Shown: positions 9,079 to 18,823 of the stretch, piece after piece
How positions within the stretch are numbered: position 1 is the stretch's first letter
Layout of the letters: each line of letters opens with the position of its first letter
Notes under the pieces: model-generated
Told to the model about the DNA's origin: nothing
Seen by the model: only the letters and a program-made list of their open reading frames with translations
Databases searched by the model: none
Position numbers and translations under genes: made by a program
NCBI RefSeq assembly: GCF_029502005.1
Contig: NZ_JAMQOT010000004.1
Coordinates: forward strand, 372,001 to 436,000
Origin: Natrinema salsiterrestre
GTDB taxonomy: Archaea; Halobacteriota; Halobacteria; Halobacteriales; Natrialbaceae
DNA length: 64,000 bases
Reading direction: 5' to 3'

Positions 9079-10068
9079 TCAGACCGTCGCCCCGTCCTCG
9101 GCCTCGAGCAGTTCGTGATACCGGTTCCGGATCGTCACCTCGGAGATGTTGGCGACCTCGCCGACGGCGTTTTGCGTGACCTGTTCGTTGGTCAGGAGCG
9201 CCGCGGCGTACACTGCGGCCGCGGCGAGGCCGACGGGAGACTTGCCGCTGTGAATACCCTTCTCTTTGGCCGTCGATAGCAGCCCGCGAGCGCGCAGTTC
9301 GGTCTCGTCGGAGAGCTCGAGTTCGCTGGCGAAGCGGGGCACGTAGCTCTCCGGATCGGCCGGCTGGATCTCGAGGCCGAGTTCGCGGACGACGTAGCGG
9401 TACGTGCGGGCGACTTCGTCCTTGCCGACGCGTGAGACGGCCGAAATTTCGTCCAGGCTCCGCGGTGTCCCGGCCTGACGGGCGGCGGCGTACAACGCGG
9501 CGGTCGCGACGCCTTCGATGGAGCGGCCCGGGAGCAAGTCCTCCTCGAGCGCGCGTCGGTACACGACGCTGGCGGTTTCGCGGACCGTGTCGGGGAGGCC
9601 GAGGGCGGAGGCCATCCGATCGATTTCGCCCAGCGCCTGCTTGAGGTTGCGCTCTTTGGAGTTGCGAGTCCGGAACCGTTCGTTCCACGTTCGCAGGCGC
9701 TGCATCTTCTCGCGCTGGCGGGAACTCAGGGACTTCCCGTAGGCGTCCTTGTCCTGCCAGCCGATGTTCGTCGACAGCCCCTGGTCGTGCATCATGTTCG
9801 TCGTCGGTGCGCCGACGCGGGACTTCTCGTCCTTCTCGGCGGCGTCGAACGCGCGCCACTCGGGGCCGCGATCGATCTCGTCTTCGTCGACGACCAGCCC
9901 GCAGTCAGTACAGACCGTTTCGGCGTGTTCGTCGTCGGCGACGAGTCGACCACCGCACTCGGGACACGCTTCTCGCTCCTGCGTGGCTTCGGCCGACGCT
10001 ACGCGTTCCGCCTCGGGCTCGGTCTGGTCTCGCTCGTCAGTCTGCGTTCGTATGGGAGTATCAGTCAT
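9079..10068 (-). CDS. tfb: Transcription initiation factor IIB (TFB)
   Basis: This 329-residue archaeal TFB has an N-terminal zinc ribbon (Cys35, Cys38, Cys53, Cys56), a B-reader/B-linker region with a conserved RDxGL-like segment, and two cyclin-fold repeats (about 125-215 and 220-320). It bridges TBP on the promoter and RNA polymerase. The second repeat carries the recognition helix region near the C-terminus (ISEVTIRNRYHEL) that reads the BRE. Haloarchaea encode several TFBs with specialised roles; which paralogue this is cannot be decided from sequence alone. The first 30 residues are an acidic, probably disordered extension. Confidence 0.96.
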   Translation of the reverse strand: MTDTPIRTQTDERDQTEPEAERVASAEATQEREACPECGGRLVADDEHAETVCTDCGLVVDEDEIDRGPEWRAFDAAEKDEKSRVGAPTTNMMHDQGLSTNIGWQDKDAYGKSLSSRQREKMQRLRTWNERFRTRNSKERNLKQALGEIDRMASALGLPDTVRETASVVYRRALEEDLLPGRSIEGVATAALYAAARQAGTPRSLDEISAVSRVGKDEVARTYRYVVRELGLEIQPADPESYVPRFASELELSDETELRARGLLSTAKEKGIHSGKSPVGLAAAAVYAAALLTNEQVTQNAVGEVANISEVTIRNRYHELLEAEDGATV

Positions 10069-10264
10069 GGTCGCCGGATCGGGAACCTGTCGCTGGAAAA
10101 CGGTCGCTCATCCTATCGTAACGGATTGCTGTCACTTAAACGCTGGGGTCCCGACTGGGAGTACCGAACGGAAGACGAGGACGACCGATCGGGGCGGAAG
10201 ACCGACCCGTCGATGCGCCACCGGTATCGAAACCCTTACTCTCCGGAGGCCGGTGCGAACACGT

Positions 10265-10543
10265 ATGAGCGACGACGCCGTCAGTCCCGATGAGGTCCGC
10301 CACGTCGCGGATCTGGCCCGCGTCGACCTCGACGACGACGAGGTCGACCGGTTCACCGAGCAGTTCGCGGCCATCCTCGAGTACTTCGAGACCCTAGACG
10401 AGGTGCCGGAAGTCGATCGCGACGCCGAGCTCGCGAACGTAATGCGGCCGGACGAGGAACGCGCCTCCCTCGAGAGCGAGGAGGCCCTTCGGAACGCGCC
10501 GGAGACCGAGGACGGCTACTTCAAAGGACCGAACGTCTCGTAA
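10265..10543 (+). CDS. gatC: Aspartyl/glutamyl-tRNA amidotransferase subunit C
   Basis: This 92-residue GatC has the typical start (EVRHVADLARVDL), a central FETLDEVP loop and a C-terminal segment DGYFKGPNV. GatC wraps around GatA and stabilises the GatCAB complex that amidates Glu-tRNA(Gln) or Asp-tRNA(Asn). The internal ATG at 10265 is chosen because it aligns with the family start. gatA follows after 2 nt, so they form one operon; gatB is not in the window. Confidence 0.95.
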   Translation: MSDDAVSPDEVRHVADLARVDLDDDEVDRFTEQFAAILEYFETLDEVPEVDRDAELANVMRPDEERASLESEEALRNAPETEDGYFKGPNVS

Positions 10544-10545
10544 CC

Positions 10546-11865
10546 ATGTCGGACAACATTTTCATCACCGAAGAGCAGATTGAGGGAGCCGACGACGGCC
10601 CCCTCGCCGGGCGGACCGTCGCGGTCAAGGACAACATCTCGACCGAGGGCGTTCGAACGACCTGCGGGTCGAAGATGCTCGAGGACTACGTCCCGCCCTA
10701 CGACGCGACGGTCGTCTCTCGGCTGAAAAACGCCGGCGCGACGATCGTCGGCAAGGCCAACATGGACGAGTTCGGGATGGGGACGACCACCGAAACGTCG
10801 TACTTCGGCGAGACGGACAACCCCGCCGCACCGGGTCACGTCCCGGGCGGGTCCTCAGGTGGGTCCGCGGCCGCCGTCGCCGCCGGCGAAGCCGATCTCG
10901 CGCTGGGATCCGACACCGGCGGCTCCGTCCGCTGTCCCGCCGCGTTCTGCGGCGTCGTCGGCATCAAGCCCACGTACGGTCTGGTCTCGCGCTACGGCCT
11001 CGTCGCCTACGGCAACAGCTTGGAGCAGATCGGCCCCTTCGGCGAGACCGTCGAGGACGCCGCGGCGCTGCTCGACGTGATCGCCGGGAGTGACGAACGG
11101 GATGCGACGACTCGCGAGGCGCCACGCGCCTCGGATAGTCGAGCGGGCAGCACCCGCGAGACTCGTAGTGAGGGCGACGACTCGAGCTACGCCGCCGCCG
11201 CGACGGGCGACGTCGACGGACTCTCGATCGGCGTTCCCACGGAGCTCCTCGAGGGGGCCGACGAGGGCGTCGTCGAGACGTTCTGGGACGCCATCGGCGA
11301 GCTCGAAGACCGCGGTGCCGAGTACCACGAGGTCTCCCTCCCCTCCGTCGAGCACGCGGTCGAGGCCTATTACGTGATCGCGATGTCGGAGGCTTCCTCG
11401 AACCTCGCGCGGTTCGACGGGGTCCGGTACGGTCACTCGGGGGGCTACGACGGCAACTGGAACGAGACCTTCGCGAAAGCCCGCGAGGAGGGCTTCGGCG
11501 ACGAGGTCAAGCGCCGGATCCTGCTCGGGACCTACGCGCTCTCGGCGGGCTACCACGACAAGTACTACAAGAAGGCTCAGGACGCTCGAGCGTGGGTCAA
11601 GCAGGACTTCGACGAGGCGCTGTCGGAGGCCGACGTGCTCGCGTCGCCGACCATGCCCGTCCCGCCGTTCGAACTCGGTGAGAGTCTTGACGACCCGCTC
11701 AAGTTGTACCTCGCCGACGCGAACACGGTGCCGGTCAACCTCGCGGATCTGCCGGCGATCTCGGTCCCGGCGGGCGAGACCGACGGGCTCCCCGTCGGCC
11801 TCCAGCTCGTCGGCCCCGCCTTCGGCGAGGAACGGTTGATCCGCGCCGCGAGCGCGCTCGCCTGA
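10546..11865 (+). CDS. gatA: Aspartyl/glutamyl-tRNA amidotransferase subunit A
   Basis: This 439-residue amidase-signature enzyme has the Ser-cisSer-Lys catalytic set: Lys in TVAVKDNIS, the Ser-rich loop GGSSGGSAA and the nucleophile region GSDTGGSVR. It releases ammonia from glutamine for GatB to amidate misacylated tRNA. The N-terminus begins close to the catalytic Lys, as in haloarchaeal GatA, which is shorter than the bacterial form. Between residues about 183 and 213 there is a hydrophilic, low-complexity insertion rich in Arg, Ser, Glu and Asp, encoded by hairpin-forming DNA; it sits outside the conserved motifs and probably loops out of the fold. Confidence 0.96.
   Translation: MSDNIFITEEQIEGADDGPLAGRTVAVKDNISTEGVRTTCGSKMLEDYVPPYDATVVSRLKNAGATIVGKANMDEFGMGTTTETSYFGETDNPAAPGHVPGGSSGGSAAAVAAGEADLALGSDTGGSVRCPAAFCGVVGIKPTYGLVSRYGLVAYGNSLEQIGPFGETVEDAAALLDVIAGSDERDATTREAPRASDSRAGSTRETRSEGDDSSYAAAATGDVDGLSIGVPTELLEGADEGVVETFWDAIGELEDRGAEYHEVSLPSVEHAVEAYYVIAMSEASSNLARFDGVRYGHSGGYDGNWNETFAKAREEGFGDEVKRRILLGTYALSAGYHDKYYKKAQDARAWVKQDFDEALSEADVLASPTMPVPPFELGESLDDPLKLYLADANTVPVNLADLPAISVPAGETDGLPVGLQLVGPAFGEERLIRAASALA
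11115..11157. repeat. Two adjacent hairpins inside gatA
   Basis: CGAGGCGC-CAC-GCGCCTCG at 11115-11133 is a perfect 8-bp inverted repeat. GCGGG-CAGCA-CCCGC at 11143-11157 is a 5-bp stem. Together they underlie an in-frame low-complexity insertion in GatA, which suggests a small palindromic element inserted without breaking the frame. Confidence 0.5.
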
Positions 11866-11984
11866 CGGACCGACGGGAGACGGGGTCGATACCGATGGCG
11901 GCAACGCGACTCGTTGGGGCATAGGTTTTTATACTAATTTCGCTAACAGTAGTCACAATCAACCAGTGGTCGGGGTAGAATGTC

Positions 11985-12398
11985 ATGAAGATCGCACAGA
12001 ACCAGGAGGTCGAGTTCGACGAGTTCTCGAGAGCGTGTGACCTCGTCGAGGCGTACTTCGGCGACACCATCGACGACGTGGCGTTGCACGCTCCCGTGTC
12101 GCGTCGACAGCTCATCGCCGTTCTCGCCCGCGCACAGCTCTCGGGACGCCAGTTCACGATCGACGGGCTGACCCGGCAGGGCGAGGTCGTCTACCAGTCG
12201 AACACCGAAACCCTCCTCTGGCTCGACGGCGGGTTCTGGACGGATATGCGCGGGCAACACCACCTCGAACCCAACGAGGGACGAGCCGCACGGGAGGTCC
12301 ACCGACGGCTCATCGAGGCCCTCGACGGCGACGTGTCGTACTACAACCGCGAACGGGATCCGTTCGTTCTCATCGAGCGATTCGATCCCTACGAGTAA
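11985..12398 (+). CDS. Conserved haloarchaeal protein of unknown function
   Basis: This 137-residue soluble, mildly acidic protein has no signal or membrane segment. It mixes a helical first half (the region FDEFSRACDLVEAYFGD) with a beta-rich middle around TETLLWLDGGFW and a C-terminal helix AAREVHRRLIEAL. The pattern is that of a small ligand- or protein-binding domain, but no catalytic motif is clear. A TATA-like TTTTTATAC lies near 11927-11935, about 50 nt upstream, so a short leader is possible. I do not recognise the family. Confidence 0.7.
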   Translation: MKIAQNQEVEFDEFSRACDLVEAYFGDTIDDVALHAPVSRRQLIAVLARAQLSGRQFTIDGLTRQGEVVYQSNTETLLWLDGGFWTDMRGQHHLEPNEGRAAREVHRRLIEALDGDVSYYNRERDPFVLIERFDPYE

Positions 12399-12454
12399 CT
12401 CGCAGCGGCGTCCTCTCGACGAAAAGCGCCCTTGGAACCGGTCGTCCCTCCCAG

Positions 12455-12814
12455 CTACTCCTCGTACGCGAGGTTCATGATCCACTGCGAGAAGGCGTCG
12501 CTGTTGGGATCGACCTCTTCCTCGCCGATGAACGGCGAGAGCATGTCGCCGGCCATCAACAGGGTGAAATCGAGGTCTCGAGCGGTCGGCGAGATGTAGT
12601 AGGTGTTGTGCCCGTCGTAGACGGTCTCTTCGCGGTCGACGAGTTCCTTCTCGACGAGCGATTCGACGATCCGGCTGCCCTTGCGCGAGGAGACGTCCAG
12701 TTCCTTCCAGAAATCGCTCTGGTGAATCCCCCCGGACTCGCGAACGAGCTCGAGGCCGGCCCGCTCGTCCTCGGAGAGCTCGGATTCGGCCGCCGAAACG
12801 CTCACGGTGACCAC
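12455..12814 (-). CDS. Winged-helix transcriptional regulator
   Basis: This 119-residue protein has a MarR/IclR-style winged helix at about residues 12-75: GGIHQSDFWKELDVSSRKGS forms the helix-turn-helix and the VYDGHNTYYISPT segment the wing. The C-terminal 40 residues may form a dimerisation or sensing helix. The only starts in frame are GTG (12814, or 12805); no upstream ATG fits. A TTTAAG-like promoter element lies about 70 nt upstream. It is divergent from no obvious target. DNA target and effector are unknown. Confidence 0.8.
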   Translation of the reverse strand: MVTVSVSAAESELSEDERAGLELVRESGGIHQSDFWKELDVSSRKGSRIVESLVEKELVDREETVYDGHNTYYISPTARDLDFTLLMAGDMLSPFIGEEEVDPNSDAFSQWIMNLAYEE

Positions 12815-12973
12815 CTCGCCGTGCGCGCGGCTACAGGCAGGAGTGCGTCCATATCCATACGAGATGGAGCGAGCCGCTTAAATGTGCCCTTCCCCGTCGA
12901 GTACCGATTATCGGCACCGCCTCCGGTGGTCGCTTCGTTCTCGACCCCCGCTTGACGGCCGCGATCGCGGTCC

Positions 12974-13756
12974 TCACTCGGCATGCGTACTCTCCTCGAG
13001 ACCCGTCTCGAGTGCGTCGCCGGCGATGGTGACGTCGTCGTAGCTCGTCCGACAGGGCGGGCCCGAAGCGAAGGCGTACTGCTCCGTCTCGGGGCCGAGT
13101 GCGATCAGCGAGGACGATTTCGTCCCGAACCCGTCCCGGTGGATGCAGACGCCGTACTCGTGATCGCCGAGCACGTCGCCCGCTCGCTCGAGCCAGTCCG
13201 TTACGGTCTCGTCCGGGTCTGCTGCGAGCGCGTCCCGCACTGCTCGGGCGTTCGCTGCCTGTGCCTCCCCGACGTCGGACCGAGCTGAGGGGACGTCGAC
13301 GTCGCCGTCGACCGCGACGTTGACGACGACGTGAACGCCGGGATCGAACGTCGTCAGGGAGAGCGCCCCGTCCCACTGGAAACAGAACGCGTCCGCCGCG
13401 TCCGCGACGACGAGGTAGAAGCCGCTGTACTCGTCCTCGTCGGTCGCGTCCTCGACGATCGATTTCGCTTCCCGGGCGGATCGCGCCTCGAGCACGTCGG
13501 CGACGAGCAGTCCCCGCGAGCGGTCGCCGGCGAGGTCGGCGTCGGTCCATTTGTTCGTGATTCCCGCGAAGACGCCGTGCTCGTTGTAGCCGATCCACGT
13601 CCCCCCGGCCTCGGCGTCTCGGGGTGCGACGACCAGCGGCTCCTCGTCGGAGACGGCGGGCGGAATCGATTCCCGTTCCAGCGCTTCGTCACGGTTCGCG
13701 GCGACTGCGACCGGTGCCTCGTCGAAGACCTGCCAGGCGAGCGTGAGCGTACACAC
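12974..13756 (-). CDS. NRDE family protein
   Basis: The 260-residue protein starts MCTLTLAW and has the signature ANRDE at residues 19-23, followed by GGTWIGYNEHGVFAGITN, all hallmarks of the NRDE (TANGO2-like) family. Cys2 may act as an N-terminal nucleophile after Met removal, as in the Ntn-hydrolase fold. The family is linked to heme or lipid handling in eukaryotes; the prokaryotic role is unsettled. It has no signal peptide, so it is cytoplasmic. It lies between a regulator and the men genes, without evident coupling. Confidence 0.92.
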   Translation of the reverse strand: MCTLTLAWQVFDEAPVAVAANRDEALERESIPPAVSDEEPLVVAPRDAEAGGTWIGYNEHGVFAGITNKWTDADLAGDRSRGLLVADVLEARSAREAKSIVEDATDEDEYSGFYLVVADAADAFCFQWDGALSLTTFDPGVHVVVNVAVDGDVDVPSARSDVGEAQAANARAVRDALAADPDETVTDWLERAGDVLGDHEYGVCIHRDGFGTKSSSLIALGPETEQYAFASGPPCRTSYDDVTIAGDALETGLEESTHAE

Positions 13757-13834
13757 GGCACGGAATAGGAACGCCAGCGTCTTAACTTCGGTTCCAGCGG
13801 CAGTCCGATCGGTACCACCGGCGATCGGTGGGAG

Positions 13835-15472
13835 TCACGCCGAATCGGTCACGTCCGTCCCCGCCTCGAGCAGTCGATCGCGAACCCGCTCGCGGTCGAC
13901 GGTCCCCGACGTCGTCCGGGGAAGCGCGTCGGCGATCCCGATCGTCTTCGGTCGCTTGAATCCGGCGAGATGTTCGTTACAGTGGGCGCGGACCGACCGG
14001 GGCTCGAGCGGATCGTCGCCGTCAGAATCCGGCGGCTGCTCGGGAACGACGAGCGCACCCACCCGCTCGCCCCACTCCTCGTCCGCGAGCCCGACGACCG
14101 CCGCGTCCTCGACGCGGGGGTGGGTTCTGAGGGCCGCGACGACTTCGCCGGGATCGACGTTCTCGCCGCCGGTCACGATGCGGTCGCTCCGACGGTTGAG
14201 AACCCACAGGCGTCCGTCGTCGTCCTCGTAGCCGACGTCTCCGGTGTGTAAGCCGCGCTCGTCGACCGCCGCCGCAGTCTTCTCGTCGTCGAGATAGCCC
14301 GGCGTCACCGTCGGCCCCGACACTACGAGCTCCCCCTGCTGGCCGGGCTCGACCGTCGCACCGGTCTCGTCGACGACGGACACGTCGGTGAAGAGCAACG
14401 GCTGGCCGACGGTTCCCTCGTGCGTCCCGGTCTCCGCCGGCGTCGCCGTCGCGATCTGGGACGCGGTCTCGGTCATGCCGTAGGTCGGGTGGACCGGGAC
14501 CCCCGCGTCTCGACACCGCTCGAGCAACTCGCTCGAGGCCGGTGCGCCGCCGAGGAGGACGAATCGCAACGCGTCGGTCGGCTCCCAGCCGGCATCCAGC
14601 AGTCGCTTGCACATCGTCGGGACGAGGGAGACGCCGGTCACGTCGTCGTCCGCGAGCACCCGGGCGGTCGACTCGGCACCGAACTCGCGCTGAATCACCA
14701 CGGTCGTGCCGTACAGCACCGATCGGATCACGGGTGCCAGTCCGCCCATGTGGTACATCGGAAGGCAACACAGCCACCGATCGGTCGGCGTCACACCGAG
14801 CCGGAACGCCGAGGCAGTGGCACTCGCGACGAGATTGCCGACCGTCAATCGGACGGCCTTCGGCTCGCCGGACGTGCCCGAGGTGAACATGATCAGTTGC
14901 GTGTCGCCCCGCTCGAGGGGGACCGGCTCGACCGCTCGAGACCACTCCCGATCGGCGTCGCTCGCTGCGATCGAGTCCGACGGGAGCAGCGATCGCACTC
15001 GGTCACAGCCGGGTTCGTCTACCGACCGGAGATCGATCGGTTCGGGTTCAGCCGAGTCGATCGATTCTATTTTGACCGCGATCTCTCGAGCGGCGTCCTC
15101 GGTACTCCCGTCGCAGACGAGCGTGGTCGGTTCAGTTCGCTCGACCTTCGCGGCGAGTTCGCCGGTCGTCTCGCGGACGTTCAGCGGGACCACGGTCGCG
15201 CCGGTTCGCATCGCGGCGAAGAAGACCGTCGCGAAGGCGGGTCTGGTCGGCATGAGAAGCGCGATCCGCTGGCTATCGGCACCCTCGCCGTCGGATCCGT
15301 CGAGCGTCACGGCCTCGAGGGCCGACGCGACGCGGTCGACTCGCCGGTCGAACTCGCGGAAGCTCCACTCGAGTCCCGTCTCGGTGTCGACCAGCGCCGT
15401 CCGCTGTGGCGTCGCCGCCGCCCGGTGTGCGACGAGGTCTCGAGTCGGCCAGTCGACCGGCTCGCCGATCAT
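13835..15472 (-). CDS. menE: 2-Succinylbenzoate-CoA ligase
   Basis: This 545-residue acyl-adenylate enzyme has the P-loop-like motif MFTSGTSGEPKAV (about residues 190-205), the A5-type YGMTETAS motif, GDVGYEDDDGR, and the C-terminal catalytic Lys in GFKRPK. It activates o-succinylbenzoate with ATP and CoA in menaquinone synthesis. Substrate assignment rests on position: it overlaps menC by an ATGA (15469-15472), which sets the start at 15472 rather than the GTG 9 nt upstream. Other AMP-forming ligases share these motifs, but here the context leaves little doubt. Confidence 0.94.
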   Translation of the reverse strand: MIGEPVDWPTRDLVAHRAAATPQRTALVDTETGLEWSFREFDRRVDRVASALEAVTLDGSDGEGADSQRIALLMPTRPAFATVFFAAMRTGATVVPLNVRETTGELAAKVERTEPTTLVCDGSTEDAAREIAVKIESIDSAEPEPIDLRSVDEPGCDRVRSLLPSDSIAASDADREWSRAVEPVPLERGDTQLIMFTSGTSGEPKAVRLTVGNLVASATASAFRLGVTPTDRWLCCLPMYHMGGLAPVIRSVLYGTTVVIQREFGAESTARVLADDDVTGVSLVPTMCKRLLDAGWEPTDALRFVLLGGAPASSELLERCRDAGVPVHPTYGMTETASQIATATPAETGTHEGTVGQPLLFTDVSVVDETGATVEPGQQGELVVSGPTVTPGYLDDEKTAAAVDERGLHTGDVGYEDDDGRLWVLNRRSDRIVTGGENVDPGEVVAALRTHPRVEDAAVVGLADEEWGERVGALVVPEQPPDSDGDDPLEPRSVRAHCNEHLAGFKRPKTIGIADALPRTTSGTVDRERVRDRLLEAGTDVTDSA

Positions 15473-16563
15473 GGATCCCACACGTCCGAAACGCCGAGTC
15501 CCTTGGCCTGTGGCACGACCGCCGACCCCTTCTCGAGCAGGACGGGATCGCGACCCAGATCGGTCGCGAGCAGTTCGCCGGTCGCCAGCCCGCAGGCCGG
15601 AACGTCGGGGATCGCCGCCGCGAGGTGGACCGCACCCGTCCGCGCGACGACCCCGTCGATGGTGGTCGTCACCAGCGGCGTGATGTCGACTTCCGTCACC
15701 CAGGCCGCGACCTTGCGGGCGACGTCGATCCCGCCGAGCGCCATCGGTTTCAGGACGGCGACGTCCGCGGCCTCGGCGTCGCAGATCGCGTCGACGCCGT
15801 GCTCGAGCAACCCTTCGTCGAGCGCGATCGAGACGCCGCCGCTCCTGGCTCGGAGGTCGGCGTGCCCTTCAAGCGCCCCCGCTGGCAGCGGCTGCTCGAG
15901 GATCGAGAGCCCGAGGTCCGAAAACGCCTTGAGCGCCGATTCCGCTTCCTCGTAGGTCCACGCCTCGTTGGCGTCGGCCCGCAGTTCGACGGTCGATCCG
16001 ACGGTCTCGCGCACGCGGCGGACGCGTTCGATGTCCTCCTCGACGCTTCGGAGACCGACTTTCAGCTTGCAGCAATCGAACCCGCGGTCGACGGCTCGCT
16101 GCGCCTCGGTGGCGGTTTCGGACGGCGACCCGTCGCCGATGGTCGCGTTGACGGGGACCCGACCGACCATCGGTCCCTGGCCGAGGTAGCGGTACAGCGG
16201 CGTCGGCTCGCGAGACGCCTGCAGGTCGGCCAGCGCCAGCGAGAGCGCGTGCCGGGCCGCGACCTGGCGGTCGACGGCCTCGAGCGCCCCGCTCGGGCCG
16301 TCCGTCCGGATCGCGTCCTGTGCCCGCTCGAGCGCCCGTTCGCAGTCGGCGTGGGACTCGGTCCAGCCGGGGAGGGGCGTCGCTTCGCCGTAGCCGACGG
16401 CCGATCGAGAGCGAGCGTCGGCCGTCCCGTCGCCGTCCCCGTCGACCAGTCGAACCAGAAACCCGTCGCGCGAGTCGATCGTCCCGTCGGCCGTCTCGAG
16501 CGCCTCGGTGAGCTCGAGCGAGAACGACCGGTACTCGAGGGAAAGGGAGCCGGTCGCGTTCAT
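15469..16563 (-). CDS. menC: o-Succinylbenzoate synthase
   Basis: This 364-residue enolase-superfamily enzyme has catalytic lysines in KLK (166-168) and Lys272 in VLKPM, and metal ligands Asp197, Glu223 and Asp249. It dehydrates SHCHC to o-succinylbenzoate. The start ATG overlaps the stop of menA by 4 nt (ATGA), and its own stop overlaps menE likewise, so menA-menC-menE is a tightly coupled operon. A longer open frame upstream of the ATG is an antisense/out-of-frame reading inside menA and is not part of the protein. Confidence 0.94.
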   Translation of the reverse strand: MNATGSLSLEYRSFSLELTEALETADGTIDSRDGFLVRLVDGDGDGTADARSRSAVGYGEATPLPGWTESHADCERALERAQDAIRTDGPSGALEAVDRQVAARHALSLALADLQASREPTPLYRYLGQGPMVGRVPVNATIGDGSPSETATEAQRAVDRGFDCCKLKVGLRSVEEDIERVRRVRETVGSTVELRADANEAWTYEEAESALKAFSDLGLSILEQPLPAGALEGHADLRARSGGVSIALDEGLLEHGVDAICDAEAADVAVLKPMALGGIDVARKVAAWVTEVDITPLVTTTIDGVVARTGAVHLAAAIPDVPACGLATGELLATDLGRDPVLLEKGSAVVPQAKGLGVSDVWDP

Positions 16564-17504
16564 AGGATCACCAGCCCTCCGGCGAAACAGACCGCGTATA
16601 TCGCGAGCAGCTTGCCCGTCCCCTCGAGCGCCGGGTTGAGCGCCTCGCCGTCCGTTCGCGTACAGACCGTTCGCGCGATCATCGCGGCGTAGGGCAGCGT
16701 GACGAGCGGGAGCAATACGCCGGGACCGAAATCTGCTGCGACCCGGAACCAGAGCGGCACGACGTAGGCGAGCGCGAGCAGGGCCACGTACTCGAGGCGG
16801 CTCCACCGGTAGCCGAGCCGAACCGCGAGGGTTCGCTTGCCGGTCTCGGCGTCGGTCTCCCTGTCGCGGATGTTGTTCACCACGAGGATGGCGGTCGAGA
16901 TGCCGGCGACGGGCAGACTCGCCGCGACGGCGTCTCGGGTGAGCGTTCCGGCGGGGATGGTCGTCGCCAGCGGTTCCGCGAGAACGGCTGCGGCTTGCAC
17001 GTAGTACGTCCCCGTAACGGCGACGAGGCCGAAGAAGACGAATACGAAGAGGTCGCCCAGTCCGTGGTACCCCAGCGGATAGGGGCCGCCCGTGTACGCC
17101 CACCCGCAGAAGACGCTCACGAGCCCGACGATCAGGATCGGGAGCCCCCCGATGTAAACGAGATAGGTGCCGGTGACGATCGCCAGTCCGAACGTCACGA
17201 ACGTGGCGAATTTGACCTGTTCGGGCGAGATGAGTCCCGACTGGGTGACGCGGGTGAATCCCTCTCGATCCTCGGTATCGGCGCCCTTGATCGCGTCGTA
17301 GTAGTCGTTCGCGAAATTCGTCCCGATCTGTATCAGTGCCGCACCGACGAAGGCGAACAGTGCCGGTATCGGCGCGAACACCCCCTCGCGGACCGCGAGT
17401 CCCGTCCCCACGATGATGGGGGCCGCAGCCGCGGGCAAGGTCTGGGGGCGGGCGGCCATCAGCCACGCCTTCGTCCGTGAGATTTCGACCTCGGCCGAAC
17501 TCAT
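16560..17504 (-). CDS. menA: 1,4-Dihydroxy-2-naphthoate polyprenyltransferase
   Basis: This 314-residue UbiA-family integral membrane prenyltransferase has eight to nine helices. The first Asp-rich motif is [14 protein letters not shown] and the second is [16 protein letters not shown]; together they bind Mg-prenyl diphosphate. The start [20 protein letters not shown] fits the family. It attaches the isoprenoid chain to DHNA, giving demethylmenaquinone. It is the first gene of the coupled menA-menC-menE set. Confidence 0.95.
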   Translation of the reverse strand: MSSAEVEISRTKAWLMAARPQTLPAAAAPIIVGTGLAVREGVFAPIPALFAFVGAALIQIGTNFANDYYDAIKGADTEDREGFTRVTQSGLISPEQVKFATFVTFGLAIVTGTYLVYIGGLPILIVGLVSVFCGWAYTGGPYPLGYHGLGDLFVFVFFGLVAVTGTYYVQAAAVLAEPLATTIPAGTLTRDAVAASLPVAGISTAILVVNNIRDRETDAETGKRTLAVRLGYRWSRLEYVALLALAYVVPLWFRVAADFGPGVLLPLVTLPYAAMIARTVCTRTDGEALNPALEGTGKLLAIYAVCFAGGLVIL

Positions 17505-17570
17505 TGTTCGACTGTGCCACTCGAGAGAGTGTCAACGTTGGCATTGCGGGTCGCGGTTCCGGGGATCCAA

Positions 17571-18785
17571 CTACGCCGGCGGGATCGCCAGCTCGAGGGG
17601 CTCCATCTCGAAAAACGCCGTCTCGTACCCCTGGTGGCGCGCGGCTTGCGGTGGTGATTCGACCGCGATCCGCACCGAATCGCCCGGCCGAACGTCCGTG
17701 ATCGATCGACCGTACGACAGGCCGAACGCGGCGTCGAGCGTTCCCTCGAGTCGCCGGTCGGCGATCGTCGAACCGTCGCGTTCGACGATGGCCCGCAGCG
17801 ACATATTCACCAGCGGGACTCGATTGTACGGCGTCCGCGGGGAGACGAGCAGGTATCGATCCTCGCCGTCGACCAGGCGCGAGCCGGCCTCGAGGAGCGT
17901 GACGACGAACGCCGCGTCACCGCTTCTCGGAAGCCCAGCGTCGGCGTTCGCGTCCGTATCCGCGTCCGGATCGACGAGATGAGTTCCCGGATAGTCGTCC
18001 GCCGGTGGGAGTGCGGAGTACGGAACGTCGGCACTCCGTCCGTTCATACCCCCGTCGTCACGGCGAGTCATCGGCTCGAGCGCGCCCCGTTCTCCCCAGC
18101 GCTCCTGCTCCAGCAACTCGAGGCCGTCGACGATTTCCTCGCGGAACGCCCGATCGTAGGTGAGTTCGAACGTCGCGGTCCCGCCCTCGGTGAACCGTCC
18201 CGCGAGGGAGCCGGTTCGACGCGTCGGAAGCGGCGGCAGGTCGACTCTGACGGTGTACGTGCCGTCGTCAGGCAGGGCGACGTTGTCGCCGAAATGGACG
18301 CCCATCTCCTGTGAGAGCATGGGCCACAGCGACCGCGACGTGATCTCGTCGCCGTTCCGCGAGACCGTCGCTCTCGGTTCGGCATCGCCGGGAAGGACGA
18401 CTCCGGTCTCCGGATCCCAGCAGACGAGCATGAGATGAACGCCGCGCCCGGCCGAGGGTTCGACGATTCGTCGATAGGATCCGGTGACGACCCAGAACGG
18501 ATGCGGGTACGTGAGCAACGGAGCCAGCGCGTAGTCACCGGCCTCGATCGGCTCGAGGATCCGCATCGATTTCCGATGTCCCGGGAGATAGACCGCCGCC
18601 GGTGGGTCCTCGATCCGCGGAATCGGCGGGGTTCCCCCGGCGGTCTCGTCGCCGGTGTCCGCTCCGCTCCCGCTCTCGGCATCGCCGGTCGCCTCGCCGG
18701 ACTCGCCGCCGGGCGCTCCACAGCCCGCGACGGCGAGCCCGACCGGAACCGCAGTCGTCCGCCGGAGGAAGGTTCGTCGGTCCAT
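17571..18785 (-). CDS. Tat-exported lipoprotein related to P19-type iron-transport proteins
   Basis: This 404-residue precursor starts MDRRTFLRRT with a lipobox Cys in AVAGCGAPG, then a Gly/Glu/Asp-rich spacer. The central part (about 75-215) includes GVHLMLVCWDPETG, LSQEMGVHFGDNVALPDDG and a YTVRVDLPP strand, which I read as the P19/Tp34-like periplasmic iron-binding fold. A further beta-domain follows from about 275. Haloarchaeal members are often labelled iron transporter or DUF7350; transport itself is unproven. It lies between menB and menA on the same strand, with short gaps. Confidence 0.75.
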   Translation of the reverse strand: MDRRTFLRRTTAVPVGLAVAGCGAPGGESGEATGDAESGSGADTGDETAGGTPPIPRIEDPPAAVYLPGHRKSMRILEPIEAGDYALAPLLTYPHPFWVVTGSYRRIVEPSAGRGVHLMLVCWDPETGVVLPGDAEPRATVSRNGDEITSRSLWPMLSQEMGVHFGDNVALPDDGTYTVRVDLPPLPTRRTGSLAGRFTEGGTATFELTYDRAFREEIVDGLELLEQERWGERGALEPMTRRDDGGMNGRSADVPYSALPPADDYPGTHLVDPDADTDANADAGLPRSGDAAFVVTLLEAGSRLVDGEDRYLLVSPRTPYNRVPLVNMSLRAIVERDGSTIADRRLEGTLDAAFGLSYGRSITDVRPGDSVRIAVESPPQAARHQGYETAFFEMEPLELAIPPA

Positions 18786-18823
18786 ATCTCCTGTCGCCTC
18801 GATTTCCCTCGGTCAGTCGTTCG

